Positions 20,101-27,738 of a DNA stretch of 63,274 bases are shown piece after piece (the first letter of the stretch is position 1; the number at the start of each line of letters is the position of its first letter). The notes beneath the pieces are model-generated. The model was not told where the DNA came from and made no database searches. It was given only the letters and a program-made list of their open reading frames with translations. The DNA is from Paludibacter sp. (GTDB taxonomy: Bacteria > Bacteroidota > Bacteroidia > Bacteroidales > Paludibacteraceae), in contig JAQUYE010000005.1 in assembly GCA_028691965.1 (NCBI GenBank), forward strand, positions 1 through 63,274, in the 5' to 3' direction. A program made the position numbers and the translations under genes.

Positions 20101-21265
20101 TACCGGAGTACAAAAAGATATCGATGGTCCACTGAAAGAGTATTTCCAATTGACAGTTTCAGACACCGGGATCGGGCTTGAAGAAGATAAGGTTGAAAAG
20201 ATTTTTGAACGCTTCTTTCAAATTGACCATTCACAATCTGACGTGAACTTTGGGACTGGTATAGGATTACATTTATCCCGTAACCTCGTTGAACTAATGC
20301 ACGGAATAATATTCGCCCGAAACAGGGAAGACGGACCGGGATCAGAATTTATTATTCAGATGCCAATTGGAAGTAATCATCTTTCCGATCTTGAAAAGGA
20401 AAGCGTAACTAACTTGTCTACTCTGACACATAGTCCTGTTGTTGAAAATATTCAGGATACAGAAGAGTCGTTATTTCAGCCTTCACGTGTATCTCCCCGA
20501 ACTGATTTTAAGGTCTTAATTGTTGAAGATGAAAATGAAATACGTCACTACCTACATAGTGAGTTGTCGAGTACCTATCTCATTTTGGAAGCGACAAATG
20601 GAAAGCAGGCTCTTGAAATGACTCTTAAGGAAATGCCCGACCTGGTAATCAGCGATGTAATGATGCCTGAAATGAATGGCATTACCTTATGCAAGAAAAT
20701 TAAGTCGAATGTTAACATCAATCATATACCAGTAATATTGCTTACGGCACGTTCCAGCGATGAAGACAAAGCCGAAGGTTTTGATATAGGTGCAGATGCA
20801 TACGTCGTTAAACCATTTAATGTGGAACTTCTAAAACGAAGAATTGCCAGTGTTTTGGTAAATCGGGAACGATTAATGGTCAATGCTTCTGATGAGGATA
20901 CACTAAAAAGGCTTATAAAACCTGTTAAACTAAAGACAGCTGACAGTGTGCTTATCGAGAAAATAACTAAAATTATTAATGAAAATCTTGATAATCCGGA
21001 GTTAAATGTTGAGATGCTTGCAGATGGAGTAGGTATGAGTCGTGTCCATATGCATCGGAAGTTGAAAGAGCTAACAAATTTGTCGGCCAGGGATTTTATA
21101 AAATCAATACGATTAAAACAGGCTGCTGTACTTCTTGTATCAGATAATTATAATATTTCAGATGTTGCTTTTGCACTTGGTTTTTCAAATTTATCTCATT
21201 TCTCATCTGCTTTCCGGGAGTTTTACGGTCTCTCTCCCCGGGATTATGTTGAGAAAAAAAGATGA
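17180..21265 (+). CDS. Hybrid two-component system regulator (HTCS) of the xylan locus
   Basis: A single-chain sensor and transcription factor of 1361 residues. Order: signal peptide (1-21); two seven-bladed propellers of Reg_prop repeats (about 30-660; many IWVGT and GL-x-x-Y units); Y_Y_Y domain (about 690-755); membrane helix (about 784-808); HisKA with SHEIRTPMTLIL (His near 841); HATPase with GTGIGLHLSRNL (to about 1075); receiver with acceptor Asp in SDVMMP (near 1157) and Lys in VKPFN; AraC-type HTH (about 1265-1361). It acts in the inner membrane: the periplasmic propellers bind an oligosaccharide and the cytoplasmic HTH activates the PUL. Position beside a xylan PUL implies a xylo-oligosaccharide ligand (inference). 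Confidence 0.95.
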   Translation: MKHVFIAGLMFILGGFLILNAQTGTFFSTDVELSNSLINNIYQDSKNYIWIATEDGLNKYDGVRFTIYRNKKGDDTTLKNNYVRTVFEDSKGRIWVGCINGLMLYNRSTDSFSEIPIYFRKQIIEPHITSIIELPDGDIMISTSGGGVIRPAEDYKTFIVDENLFTQLSSRYLIDIHQDKQGNVWVASENQGLNCILKSNGEILTFKAPSQISSNQISAIAEDNHGTIYVGTLTGGLFRYIPSQARFESIPYRDASIVLPIKSLLFDSRKEQLLVGTDGLGMMYYDIRSKKLVEYEMFSAVFDFSRTKVHSLFQDKSGNLWVGLFQKGVFIAPNHPNKFQYWGAKSFYNNVIGSNCVMSVLKDKEGVLWVGTDNDGVYAVDKNRKSRHYEIKTSYNGVAGTIMSMVEGDDATLWMASFLDGLIQFDKRSGNLNYIKNDLKGRYNNASANKATSLAKDVHGRIWVGTNGAGVSVYDPSEGRYIKQFLFHEEDSSGIANNWVNTLMADGDSLIWIGTYGGVSSVDVNTEKITTYRTRNGILPGNIVYAITRDRNRRVWFGTTEGLAGLNERTKTVEHYTIDDGLPGNVICGILEDENGALWVSTHTGISKFQRNEKRFLNHYSFDGLQGNEFSMGAAYKTRDGEMIFGGVGGVSAFYPSEIIEQRASIQLHLTRLNVLDQPVVSGQRSGRWTIFDEFIMDVDKIRLSHKDNMFSLEFSIFEFAAPERVYYRYKLEGLNDQWITNEQGNNRISFTNLSYGTYNLRVKAGIRENESNEKLLTIVIYPPWYLSLVAKVIYFLLFSLLMIGVYRYITERIKYRHEMIRREHLEQVNEGKLQFFINISHEIRTPMTLILSPLEKLISENKDASLRQTYLLMYRNAQRIVRLINQLLDLRKIDKGLMFVKMRETDLIGFVDDIVTTFEYQAKKKNINLEFYHTMPELKVWLDMNNFDKVLVNILSNAFKFTPELGTISIMISTGVQKDIDGPLKEYFQLTVSDTGIGLEEDKVEKIFERFFQIDHSQSDVNFGTGIGLHLSRNLVELMHGIIFARNREDGPGSEFIIQMPIGSNHLSDLEKESVTNLSTLTHSPVVENIQDTEESLFQPSRVSPRTDFKVLIVEDENEIRHYLHSELSSTYLILEATNGKQALEMTLKEMPDLVISDVMMPEMNGITLCKKIKSNVNINHIPVILLTARSSDEDKAEGFDIGADAYVVKPFNVELLKRRIASVLVNRERLMVNASDEDTLKRLIKPVKLKTADSVLIEKITKIINENLDNPELNVEMLADGVGMSRVHMHRKLKELTNLSARDFIKSIRLKQAAVLLVSDNYNISDVAFALGFSNLSHFSSAFREFYGLSPRDYVEKKR

Positions 21266-21301
21266 AGATTTAGCTTCTGGGAATTTGTAATATTATGCTT
21301 T

Positions 21302-21344
21302 AAACCATGCATTACCTATTTAGGTAGAATGCATGGTTTTTTTA
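21302..21344 (+). terminator. Terminator after the HTCS gene
   Basis: A 12-bp stem (AAACCATGCATT with AATGCATGGTTT) encloses a second small ACCT/AGGT stem, followed by a run of Ts to 21343. It separates HTCS transcription from the susC operon. Confidence 0.85.
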
Positions 21345-21350
21345 TGCAAG

Positions 21351-21397
21351 GTAACGTACAGACAAGTAAAAGTAACGTAGACAAAACAAATGTAACG
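21351..21397 (+). promoter_or_regulatory. Three GTAACG direct repeats, candidate HTCS operator
   Basis: GTAACG occurs at 21351-21356, 21372-21377 and 21392-21397, so spacing is 21 and 20 bases. The first two copies extend to GTAACGTA and are followed by GACAA-like sequence. Helical-turn spacing in direct orientation suits a dimer or multimer of AraC-type DNA-binding domains. The repeats lie between the HTCS terminator and the -7 box of susC. Confidence 0.6.
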
Positions 21398-21448
21398 CCG
21401 TGTATAGCACTTGTATGTTTTACAGAAGTACTGATAGGCTTTATTTTC

Positions 21449-21456
21449 TAACTTTG
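21449..21456 (+). promoter_or_regulatory. -7 promoter box TAACTTTG of the xylan operon
   Basis: TAACTTTG matches TAnnTTTG and lies 20 bases before the chosen susC ATG. No TTTG is present at the -33 position, as expected for an activator-dependent promoter. Confidence 0.6.
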
Positions 21457-21475
21457 CATGGTTCTTAAAAATATC

Positions 21476-24400
21476 ATGAAACTAAAACAGTGTAATAAAC
21501 TTATGCGTAACAAAAATTTTAGGCAATTGAGTATTGCGGTTTTACTGCTGATGCTACCAGTGGTGGGTTTTGCCCAAACCATTTCGGTTCGCGGAACTGT
21601 AAAAGATGCTACGGGTGAATCCTTGCTCGGCGTCAATGTTAAGGAAGCAGGCACTTCCAATGGTACCATCACTAATTTGGATGGGATGTATGAAATTCAG
21701 GTAAACAGAAATGCCACCCTTGTTTTTACCTATATAGGTTACAAGCCTGTTAATCTGAAAGTGGATGGTAAATCAGTATTAAATGTATTGATGGAAGCAG
21801 ATGTATTAGGGTTGGAAGAAGTGGTGGTGGTTGGATATGGTCAAATGAGGCGTGCCGACGTGACCGGTTCTGTAGTTTCAGTTTCGAGCGAAGCCATCTC
21901 TAAATCAGTGGCGACTTCCCTCGATCAGGTATTACAAGGTCGTGCAGCAGGGGTACAGATTCAACAAAACTCAGGTATCCCGGGAGGAAGTTCTTCAATT
22001 CGTATTCGAGGTATTAACTCCCTGAATGCTTCCAATGAACCTATTTTCGTAATCGATGGAGTTATTATCGACGGATCATCCAGTTCGAATACAGAAAACC
22101 CTTTGTCCTCTATTAACCCTGCTGACATTGTTTCCATGGATGTGTTAAAGGATGCCTCGGCAACTGCTATCTACGGTTCACGTGCTGCTAACGGGGTGAT
22201 TATGATCACTACCAGGAAGGGGCAGAAGGGAGAAGCTCAGATAAGTTATAATGGTTATACCGGATGGCAGGAAATGCCACGCAGGTTACCAATGATGAAT
22301 CTCCAGCAGTACGCCATTCATAAGAATGCCCGTACTGATGCTGCTATTGTAATGGGAGATGATTATTTTGTACGTCCCGACCTGCTTGGTCCTGGTACCG
22401 ATTGGCAATCTGAAATGTTTTCTCAAGCTCCCATGTCCAGTCATAACCTCTCTATAACCGGAGGTAATGACCAGGTGACCTATGCTATAGGAGCCGGTTA
22501 TCTTGATCAGCAAGGTATTGCAATTGGTTCAGGTTTTGAACGTCTTAATTTACGTTCCAATATCGATGCTCAATTGAAGAAGTGGTTGAAAACCGGAGTG
22601 AATTTTAACTTCAGTAATTCTACTCAGAATGTAACTGTAGCTGATGAATCACTTATTAAGACAGCCCTCAAGCAAACTCCTAACGTTGCTGTTCGTAATG
22701 CAGAAGGTACATTCGATGGCCCTGACACCGATGAATATGTTCAAAACAACCCTGTCGGCCTGGCTATGATCAAGGAAAATTACAACGAAAAGACAGGTGT
22801 TCGTGCTAATACTTATCTCGAAGCAACAATTTTTAAAGGGTTTAGCTATAAAACAGAACTTTCGTTTGATTACGGAATGAACAATAGTTATCGTTTTAAT
22901 CCTTCCTATAAGTTCGGTGCAATTGAAAATGAAGTGGTTGAATCAGAGCGTTCTAAAAGCTATAGTAAATTCTGGTCATGGAGAAACTTGTTAAATTATA
23001 ATAACACCTTTGATGATCTTCATGTGGTGAATGTAATGCTTGGGCAGGAAATGCAACGTTCGCACTGGGAATATCTGATGGGATTCCGTAACGGTTTTAT
23101 AACAAACGTTGCACACGACCTGAATACAGGAGATGCTAACTCAGCTAAGAATAGTGGAAGTAGTGGTACCAATGCGTTATTATCTTATTTTGGTCGTATG
23201 TTCTACTCATTCGACGATCGTTATTTATTAACTGCAACTTTACGTCGCGATGGTTCGTCAAAATTCAAGGACAGTAATCGATGGGGTTGGTTCCCATCTG
23301 CTGCTCTAGCCTGGAAAGTATCGAACGAATCATTCCTGAAAGACAATGATGTAATTAACGGTTTGAAATTGCGTCTCGGTTGGGGAGCAGTTGGTAACCA
23401 GAACGTGGAAGACTTTGCATATACTTCTACTCTGGCAAATGTGGCTACAATCTGGGGTACCGGTTTGCTGAGCGGAAATACGGCAAATGATAAACTTCAG
23501 TGGGAAACTACCTATTCAAGTAATATTGGGGTAGATATCAGCCTGTTCCGTAATCGTATTGAGTTGATAGCGGATGTATACTTAAAGAAAACAGAGAATT
23601 TGTTACTTCGTCTGCCTCTGCCGGCTTATGTTGGTACTGCTGGTCAAGGTTCTACAACTCCTCCATGGGCTAATATCGGTTCACTTGAAAATAAAGGGCT
23701 TGAATTAACCCTGAATACAGTGAATGTGGATAAAAAGGATTTCACCTGGAAATCAAATTTTGTGTTTTCACTCAACCGAAATAAAGTTTTATCCCTGGAT
23801 ACTGAATCAAGTTTGATTGATAAAACCATACAGGAGGGCTCAGAGGTAGCACTTGTTACCCGTACAGCAGTAGGAGAACCAATTGGTCAGTTCTACGGAT
23901 ACAAGGTAATCGGTCGATTTGAAAAGGCTACTGATTTTTATTATAAGGATGCAGATGGAAAAATCCAGGCTATTGCTGTTCCTGAAGGAATGAATATTAG
24001 CGAAAGTGGAGTGTGGATCGGTGACTATATTTTTGAAGACAAGAACAACGATGGTGTAATCAACGAAGAAGACCGATTCTTTATCGGGAATCCGGAGCCA
24101 AAGTTCACTTATGGTATTGGTAACACATTTACATATAAGAATTTCGACCTCACGATCAGTCTGTCCGGTTCTTATGGTAACGAGGTAGTTAATTATCAAC
24201 GTCGTTGGTTGGAAAACCCACGCGAAAACACTAATCTGTTGGTGAAGGCTACAGAATATGCAAAACTAGATCTGATAGATCCGAATGGTCCGAATGATTA
24301 CCGGAATGTGCATATTGTTGGAGGTGATCCTTATATGCCACGAATGGCAGCCTCTTCTGCAGCGTCAACGTCGAACTTCCGCTATAGTGATAAGTTTGTA

Positions 24401-24652
24401 GAGGATGGTTCCTATCTGCGTATCCAAAATATCTCGTTCGGTTATTTCCTGCCGCAGCAATTTCTTAAAAAGATTGGCATAGCTAATCTTAAATTATATG
24501 CTAATCTGCAGAATGTCTACACCTTTACCAAGTACACCGGGTACGATCCTGAAATCGGATCGAACAACCAGGATGCTCTGATGACGGGGATAGATAATGC
24601 CCGTTATCCATCACCACGTATTTATACTTTTGGTGTAAATCTTACTTTCTAA
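21476..24652 (+). CDS. SusC-like TonB-dependent outer-membrane receptor
   Basis: Outer-membrane importer of xylan oligosaccharides, about 1058 residues. After the signal peptide (VVGFAQ) come a carboxypeptidase-D-like domain (VRGTVKDATGESLLGVNV), a TonB-box-like VVVVGYG segment, the plug (SIRIRGINSLNASNEPIFVIDG, ending GSRAANGVIMITTRKG) and a long barrel ending in a final strand TFGVNLTF. An in-frame ATG exists at 21458, but it lies directly on the promoter's predicted start site, so ATG 21476 is preferred. First gene of the operon and partner of the SusD-like lipoprotein 18 bases downstream. Confidence 0.95.
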   Translation: MKLKQCNKLMRNKNFRQLSIAVLLLMLPVVGFAQTISVRGTVKDATGESLLGVNVKEAGTSNGTITNLDGMYEIQVNRNATLVFTYIGYKPVNLKVDGKSVLNVLMEADVLGLEEVVVVGYGQMRRADVTGSVVSVSSEAISKSVATSLDQVLQGRAAGVQIQQNSGIPGGSSSIRIRGINSLNASNEPIFVIDGVIIDGSSSSNTENPLSSINPADIVSMDVLKDASATAIYGSRAANGVIMITTRKGQKGEAQISYNGYTGWQEMPRRLPMMNLQQYAIHKNARTDAAIVMGDDYFVRPDLLGPGTDWQSEMFSQAPMSSHNLSITGGNDQVTYAIGAGYLDQQGIAIGSGFERLNLRSNIDAQLKKWLKTGVNFNFSNSTQNVTVADESLIKTALKQTPNVAVRNAEGTFDGPDTDEYVQNNPVGLAMIKENYNEKTGVRANTYLEATIFKGFSYKTELSFDYGMNNSYRFNPSYKFGAIENEVVESERSKSYSKFWSWRNLLNYNNTFDDLHVVNVMLGQEMQRSHWEYLMGFRNGFITNVAHDLNTGDANSAKNSGSSGTNALLSYFGRMFYSFDDRYLLTATLRRDGSSKFKDSNRWGWFPSAALAWKVSNESFLKDNDVINGLKLRLGWGAVGNQNVEDFAYTSTLANVATIWGTGLLSGNTANDKLQWETTYSSNIGVDISLFRNRIELIADVYLKKTENLLLRLPLPAYVGTAGQGSTTPPWANIGSLENKGLELTLNTVNVDKKDFTWKSNFVFSLNRNKVLSLDTESSLIDKTIQEGSEVALVTRTAVGEPIGQFYGYKVIGRFEKATDFYYKDADGKIQAIAVPEGMNISESGVWIGDYIFEDKNNDGVINEEDRFFIGNPEPKFTYGIGNTFTYKNFDLTISLSGSYGNEVVNYQRRWLENPRENTNLLVKATEYAKLDLIDPNGPNDYRNVHIVGGDPYMPRMAASSAASTSNFRYSDKFVEDGSYLRIQNISFGYFLPQQFLKKIGIANLKLYANLQNVYTFTKYTGYDPEIGSNNQDALMTGIDNARYPSPRIYTFGVNLTF

Positions 24653-24670
24653 TCCTCAAATGCATTTAAA

Positions 24671-26311
24671 ATGAAAACATACACAAAAATATTCAGTACC
24701 CTTCTGCTGGCCGGATCTATTGGTCTCACCAGCTGTGAGAGTTTTCTGGAAGTGAGTCCAAACGACAGGATAACACTCGATAATTTCTTTCAGTCCGAAA
24801 ACGACCTGAAAGTAGCGACAGCCGGCCTATATAATAAGGTTTGGTTCGATTTTAATGATAAGTTCTATTATGGATTGGGTGACGGACGGTCTAATAACTT
24901 ATATGCACCATATTCAGATTATATTTATCCATTTACTGATTTAACGGAGACTTCACTGACAGGTCCGCTTGTATCGGCCTGGCAATCGTTATACAATGTA
25001 GTAGGACAAGCCAACAATACAATTAATAATATTAAGGCACGTTCAAGCAATGTTACAGAAGATCAGAAAAATGCTGCAATTGCAGAGGCCCGATTTATGC
25101 GTGGAACTGCTTATTGGTACCTTGCGTCGTTGTGGGGTAATGTGATTTTGATTGAAGATAATCTTCCTCTTGTTAATAATCCGATCGTAAATACAAATCC
25201 CCGTCAGGATGTATTTGAATTTGCGATGCGCGACCTGGAGTTTGCTGCGAAAAATTTACCTGAATCTGCTTCTCAGGCTGGTCGGGTAACCAAGTGGAGC
25301 GCATACGGTATGTTGTCGAGAGTTTATCTGTCGGCTTCCGGATTAAGTGATAATCCAAATAGTGGAGCCCGTAACACAACCTATCTTGATCTTGCTGCTA
25401 AAGCTGCGTTGAAAGTAATCGAAGAAAGCGGACTGGAACTGCTACCAAACTACGAAGATTTATTCAAGGTGCAGTTTAATAATAATCCTGAATCTCTATT
25501 TGCACTCTTATGGGTTCCCAATGGAGATTATGGTGTAATAAACACTCAACAGGCCTATTTTGCCAATGGATCCGAAATTACCGGTGACGATGCAGCATGG
25601 GGATATTTCACACTTGCTTCATTTGAAATGATGAGTGAATATGAAAGGGAAGACAGCATCCGCAGAAAGGCTACTTTTATGGCGAATGGTGACCATTATC
25701 CCGAAATCAATAAATCAGCTGGTGGTTTTACCTTCGATAAAGCAACAGATCGTTGTAATGTTAAGAAAGGGGTAGTCGGTTCTACAAAAGATACCGACGG
25801 GAAATCATCACGTATGAATTCTGCATTAAACACCTATATGCTTCGTCTGGCAGAAGTGTACCTTATCTATGCAGAAGCTATTCTGGGAAATAATGCATCT
25901 ACTACAGATGCAACAGCACTATTGTATTTTAATAAGGTTCGCGAACGTGCTAAAGTTCCAGCCAAGAACTCGATTACTTACGAAGATATTCGCAAGGAAC
26001 GTCGCATTGAGTTGGCTATGGAAGGTCAGTATTGGTACGATCTTGTACGTCGTGCTTACTACAAACAACAAGAAGTACTGAATTATATAGAATTACAGGA
26101 CAGGGCTCACAATGGTATGTACACATTCGACAAGGTAGCTTTTACGCTTGAAAAAGCAGAAGATACATCTACCCGTCCGGTGAATCAGGCAACAGCCGAC
26201 CGCTTACTGCTTCCTTATCCTGAATCTGAAATGGTTCAGAATCCAAAGTTGAAACAGTCTCCTGTAGCATACGAGTTCACAGAAGAAAGAATTACGGATT
26301 TATTTAACTAA
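24671..26311 (+). CDS. SusD/RagB-family surface glycan-binding lipoprotein
   Basis: Surface lipoprotein of 546 residues that forms the lid of the SusC channel. The lipobox is GLTSC followed by ESFLEVSPND, the usual SusD start. TPR-like helices include AIAEARFMRGTAYWYLASLWGN, and the C-terminal SusD domain has MLRLAEVYLIYAEAI and KERRIELAMEGQYWYDLVRR, ending with LLPYPESEMVQNP. Length is typical. Ligand assignment to xylo-oligosaccharides comes from the neighbouring enzymes. Confidence 0.95.
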   Translation: MKTYTKIFSTLLLAGSIGLTSCESFLEVSPNDRITLDNFFQSENDLKVATAGLYNKVWFDFNDKFYYGLGDGRSNNLYAPYSDYIYPFTDLTETSLTGPLVSAWQSLYNVVGQANNTINNIKARSSNVTEDQKNAAIAEARFMRGTAYWYLASLWGNVILIEDNLPLVNNPIVNTNPRQDVFEFAMRDLEFAAKNLPESASQAGRVTKWSAYGMLSRVYLSASGLSDNPNSGARNTTYLDLAAKAALKVIEESGLELLPNYEDLFKVQFNNNPESLFALLWVPNGDYGVINTQQAYFANGSEITGDDAAWGYFTLASFEMMSEYEREDSIRRKATFMANGDHYPEINKSAGGFTFDKATDRCNVKKGVVGSTKDTDGKSSRMNSALNTYMLRLAEVYLIYAEAILGNNASTTDATALLYFNKVRERAKVPAKNSITYEDIRKERRIELAMEGQYWYDLVRRAYYKQQEVLNYIELQDRAHNGMYTFDKVAFTLEKAEDTSTRPVNQATADRLLLPYPESEMVQNPKLKQSPVAYEFTEERITDLFN

Positions 26312-26325
26312 TAAAGGCGATAACA

Positions 26326-27723
26326 ATGAAAAACAGAATAATAACAAAGAAGTATAAAAATCTCCTTCTGCTGCTCAGCATGATGGTGATGATTCCGGGT
26401 TTCACTTCCTGTGAAGAAGAGGATCTGACAGCAAGTACGCCTGTTAAAGTAACAGCAGTATACCTGGAAGATGCGGAATCTGATGTTCCGGACCGTGTAG
26501 TGACTTTTGCTCGTCTAGGTCAGGTAATCCGACTCGAAGGGAGTGGCTTTACTGGTGTCAAAAAAGTATACATAAATGGGTATTCAACCTATTTTAATCC
26601 AGTATATCTTACTGATAATTCAATGATGGTGCAAATCTCACGCGAAACTCCCACCATGGAGGCTTCGGAAGATTTACGTAATACCATTCATATCGTTAAA
26701 GATGCAGCTGAACTAAAATATCCATTTGTTATACGTGATGCAGCCCCAACCATAACTAATATCTCTCATACTTTGCCTCAAGCCGGTGATTCAATCACTA
26801 TTTATGGCTCAGGTCTGGTAGAAATCGAGAAGATAACATTTCCTGGTGATATAGTCGTTTCCGAAGGGATAGTTTCTGATCCTGATGGAGAATTTTGTGT
26901 AGTTGCAGTTCCCGAAGGTGTGTCAGAAGATGGTGGTTCAGTGTTGGTGGAAGGTGCCAATGGTGGAGCATATTCTCCTGCTTACTTTAACTGTAAAAAA
27001 CTAGTGATTCTTGATTTTGATGGAAAGGGATCTCAAGGATTCTGGAGCTGGTCGGAAACCGGTAGTATGATAGATGACACGGATCTCAAATCAGAAGTAA
27101 TTGGTGAAGGAGTACGCTCACAAGGTAAATATGTGGCTCATCGTCCTACCCGTTTTGCTGAGTTCCCTGCTGCAAAAAACCGTAACTCTGAGGTGTGGAC
27201 TGCAGGAAACGATGTTGACGACTGGCGTGGACAATTGACCGGAGTAATACCGGCAACAACTCCTGCAGCTCAGGTAGCGTTCCAGTTCGATATATTTGTT
27301 CCCGGTGTTTGGGTAAATACCGGTTACCTTAAAATTCTTCTCGCTAATAACTTTAACGGTGGTGAATGGAGTGGTGCAGTTTATAATTATGTTCCCTGGA
27401 TTGAGAACAAGGCTATCGTTCCGTTTTCTACGCGCGGCTGGGTGACTGTTACAATACCATTCAATAAATTCTACGCTTACTCGGGTACAGACCAGGAATA
27501 TACGTTCGAGAATGTATTAGCTTTCCGTGAAGGTGCAACTTATAAAAACTTTGGTTTCTACTTCGAAAACTCCGATTTTAAATTATCGAACATTACCGGT
27601 ATTGAAAGTGATGAAACAGAATTTGTTTCTGCACCAACAACTGTACAGGTTTATACCGATAACTGGCGTGTAGTGCCGTTGAATAAACCGGAATACACCG
27701 ACTTTCCTGTTTCAACCAATTAA
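26326..27723 (+). CDS. Surface glycan-binding protein (IPT/TIG plus xylan-binding domain)
   Basis: Lipoprotein of 465 residues (lipobox FTSC, then EEEDL) in the SusE position. Residues about 35-225 form two IPT/TIG-like Ig domains (VIRLEGSGFTGVKKVYINGY; TLPQAGDSITIYGSGL). The C-terminal half (about 228-460) looks like the xylan-binding module of SGBP-B proteins, with many exposed Trp/Tyr residues (GFWSWSETGSM, WTAGNDVDDWRGQL). It has no catalytic motif. Its role would be to hold xylan at the surface for the GH10 enzyme encoded next. Confidence 0.83.
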   Translation: MKNRIITKKYKNLLLLLSMMVMIPGFTSCEEEDLTASTPVKVTAVYLEDAESDVPDRVVTFARLGQVIRLEGSGFTGVKKVYINGYSTYFNPVYLTDNSMMVQISRETPTMEASEDLRNTIHIVKDAAELKYPFVIRDAAPTITNISHTLPQAGDSITIYGSGLVEIEKITFPGDIVVSEGIVSDPDGEFCVVAVPEGVSEDGGSVLVEGANGGAYSPAYFNCKKLVILDFDGKGSQGFWSWSETGSMIDDTDLKSEVIGEGVRSQGKYVAHRPTRFAEFPAAKNRNSEVWTAGNDVDDWRGQLTGVIPATTPAAQVAFQFDIFVPGVWVNTGYLKILLANNFNGGEWSGAVYNYVPWIENKAIVPFSTRGWVTVTIPFNKFYAYSGTDQEYTFENVLAFREGATYKNFGFYFENSDFKLSNITGIESDETEFVSAPTTVQVYTDNWRVVPLNKPEYTDFPVSTN

Positions 27724-27738
27724 AAATATTCTATACTT

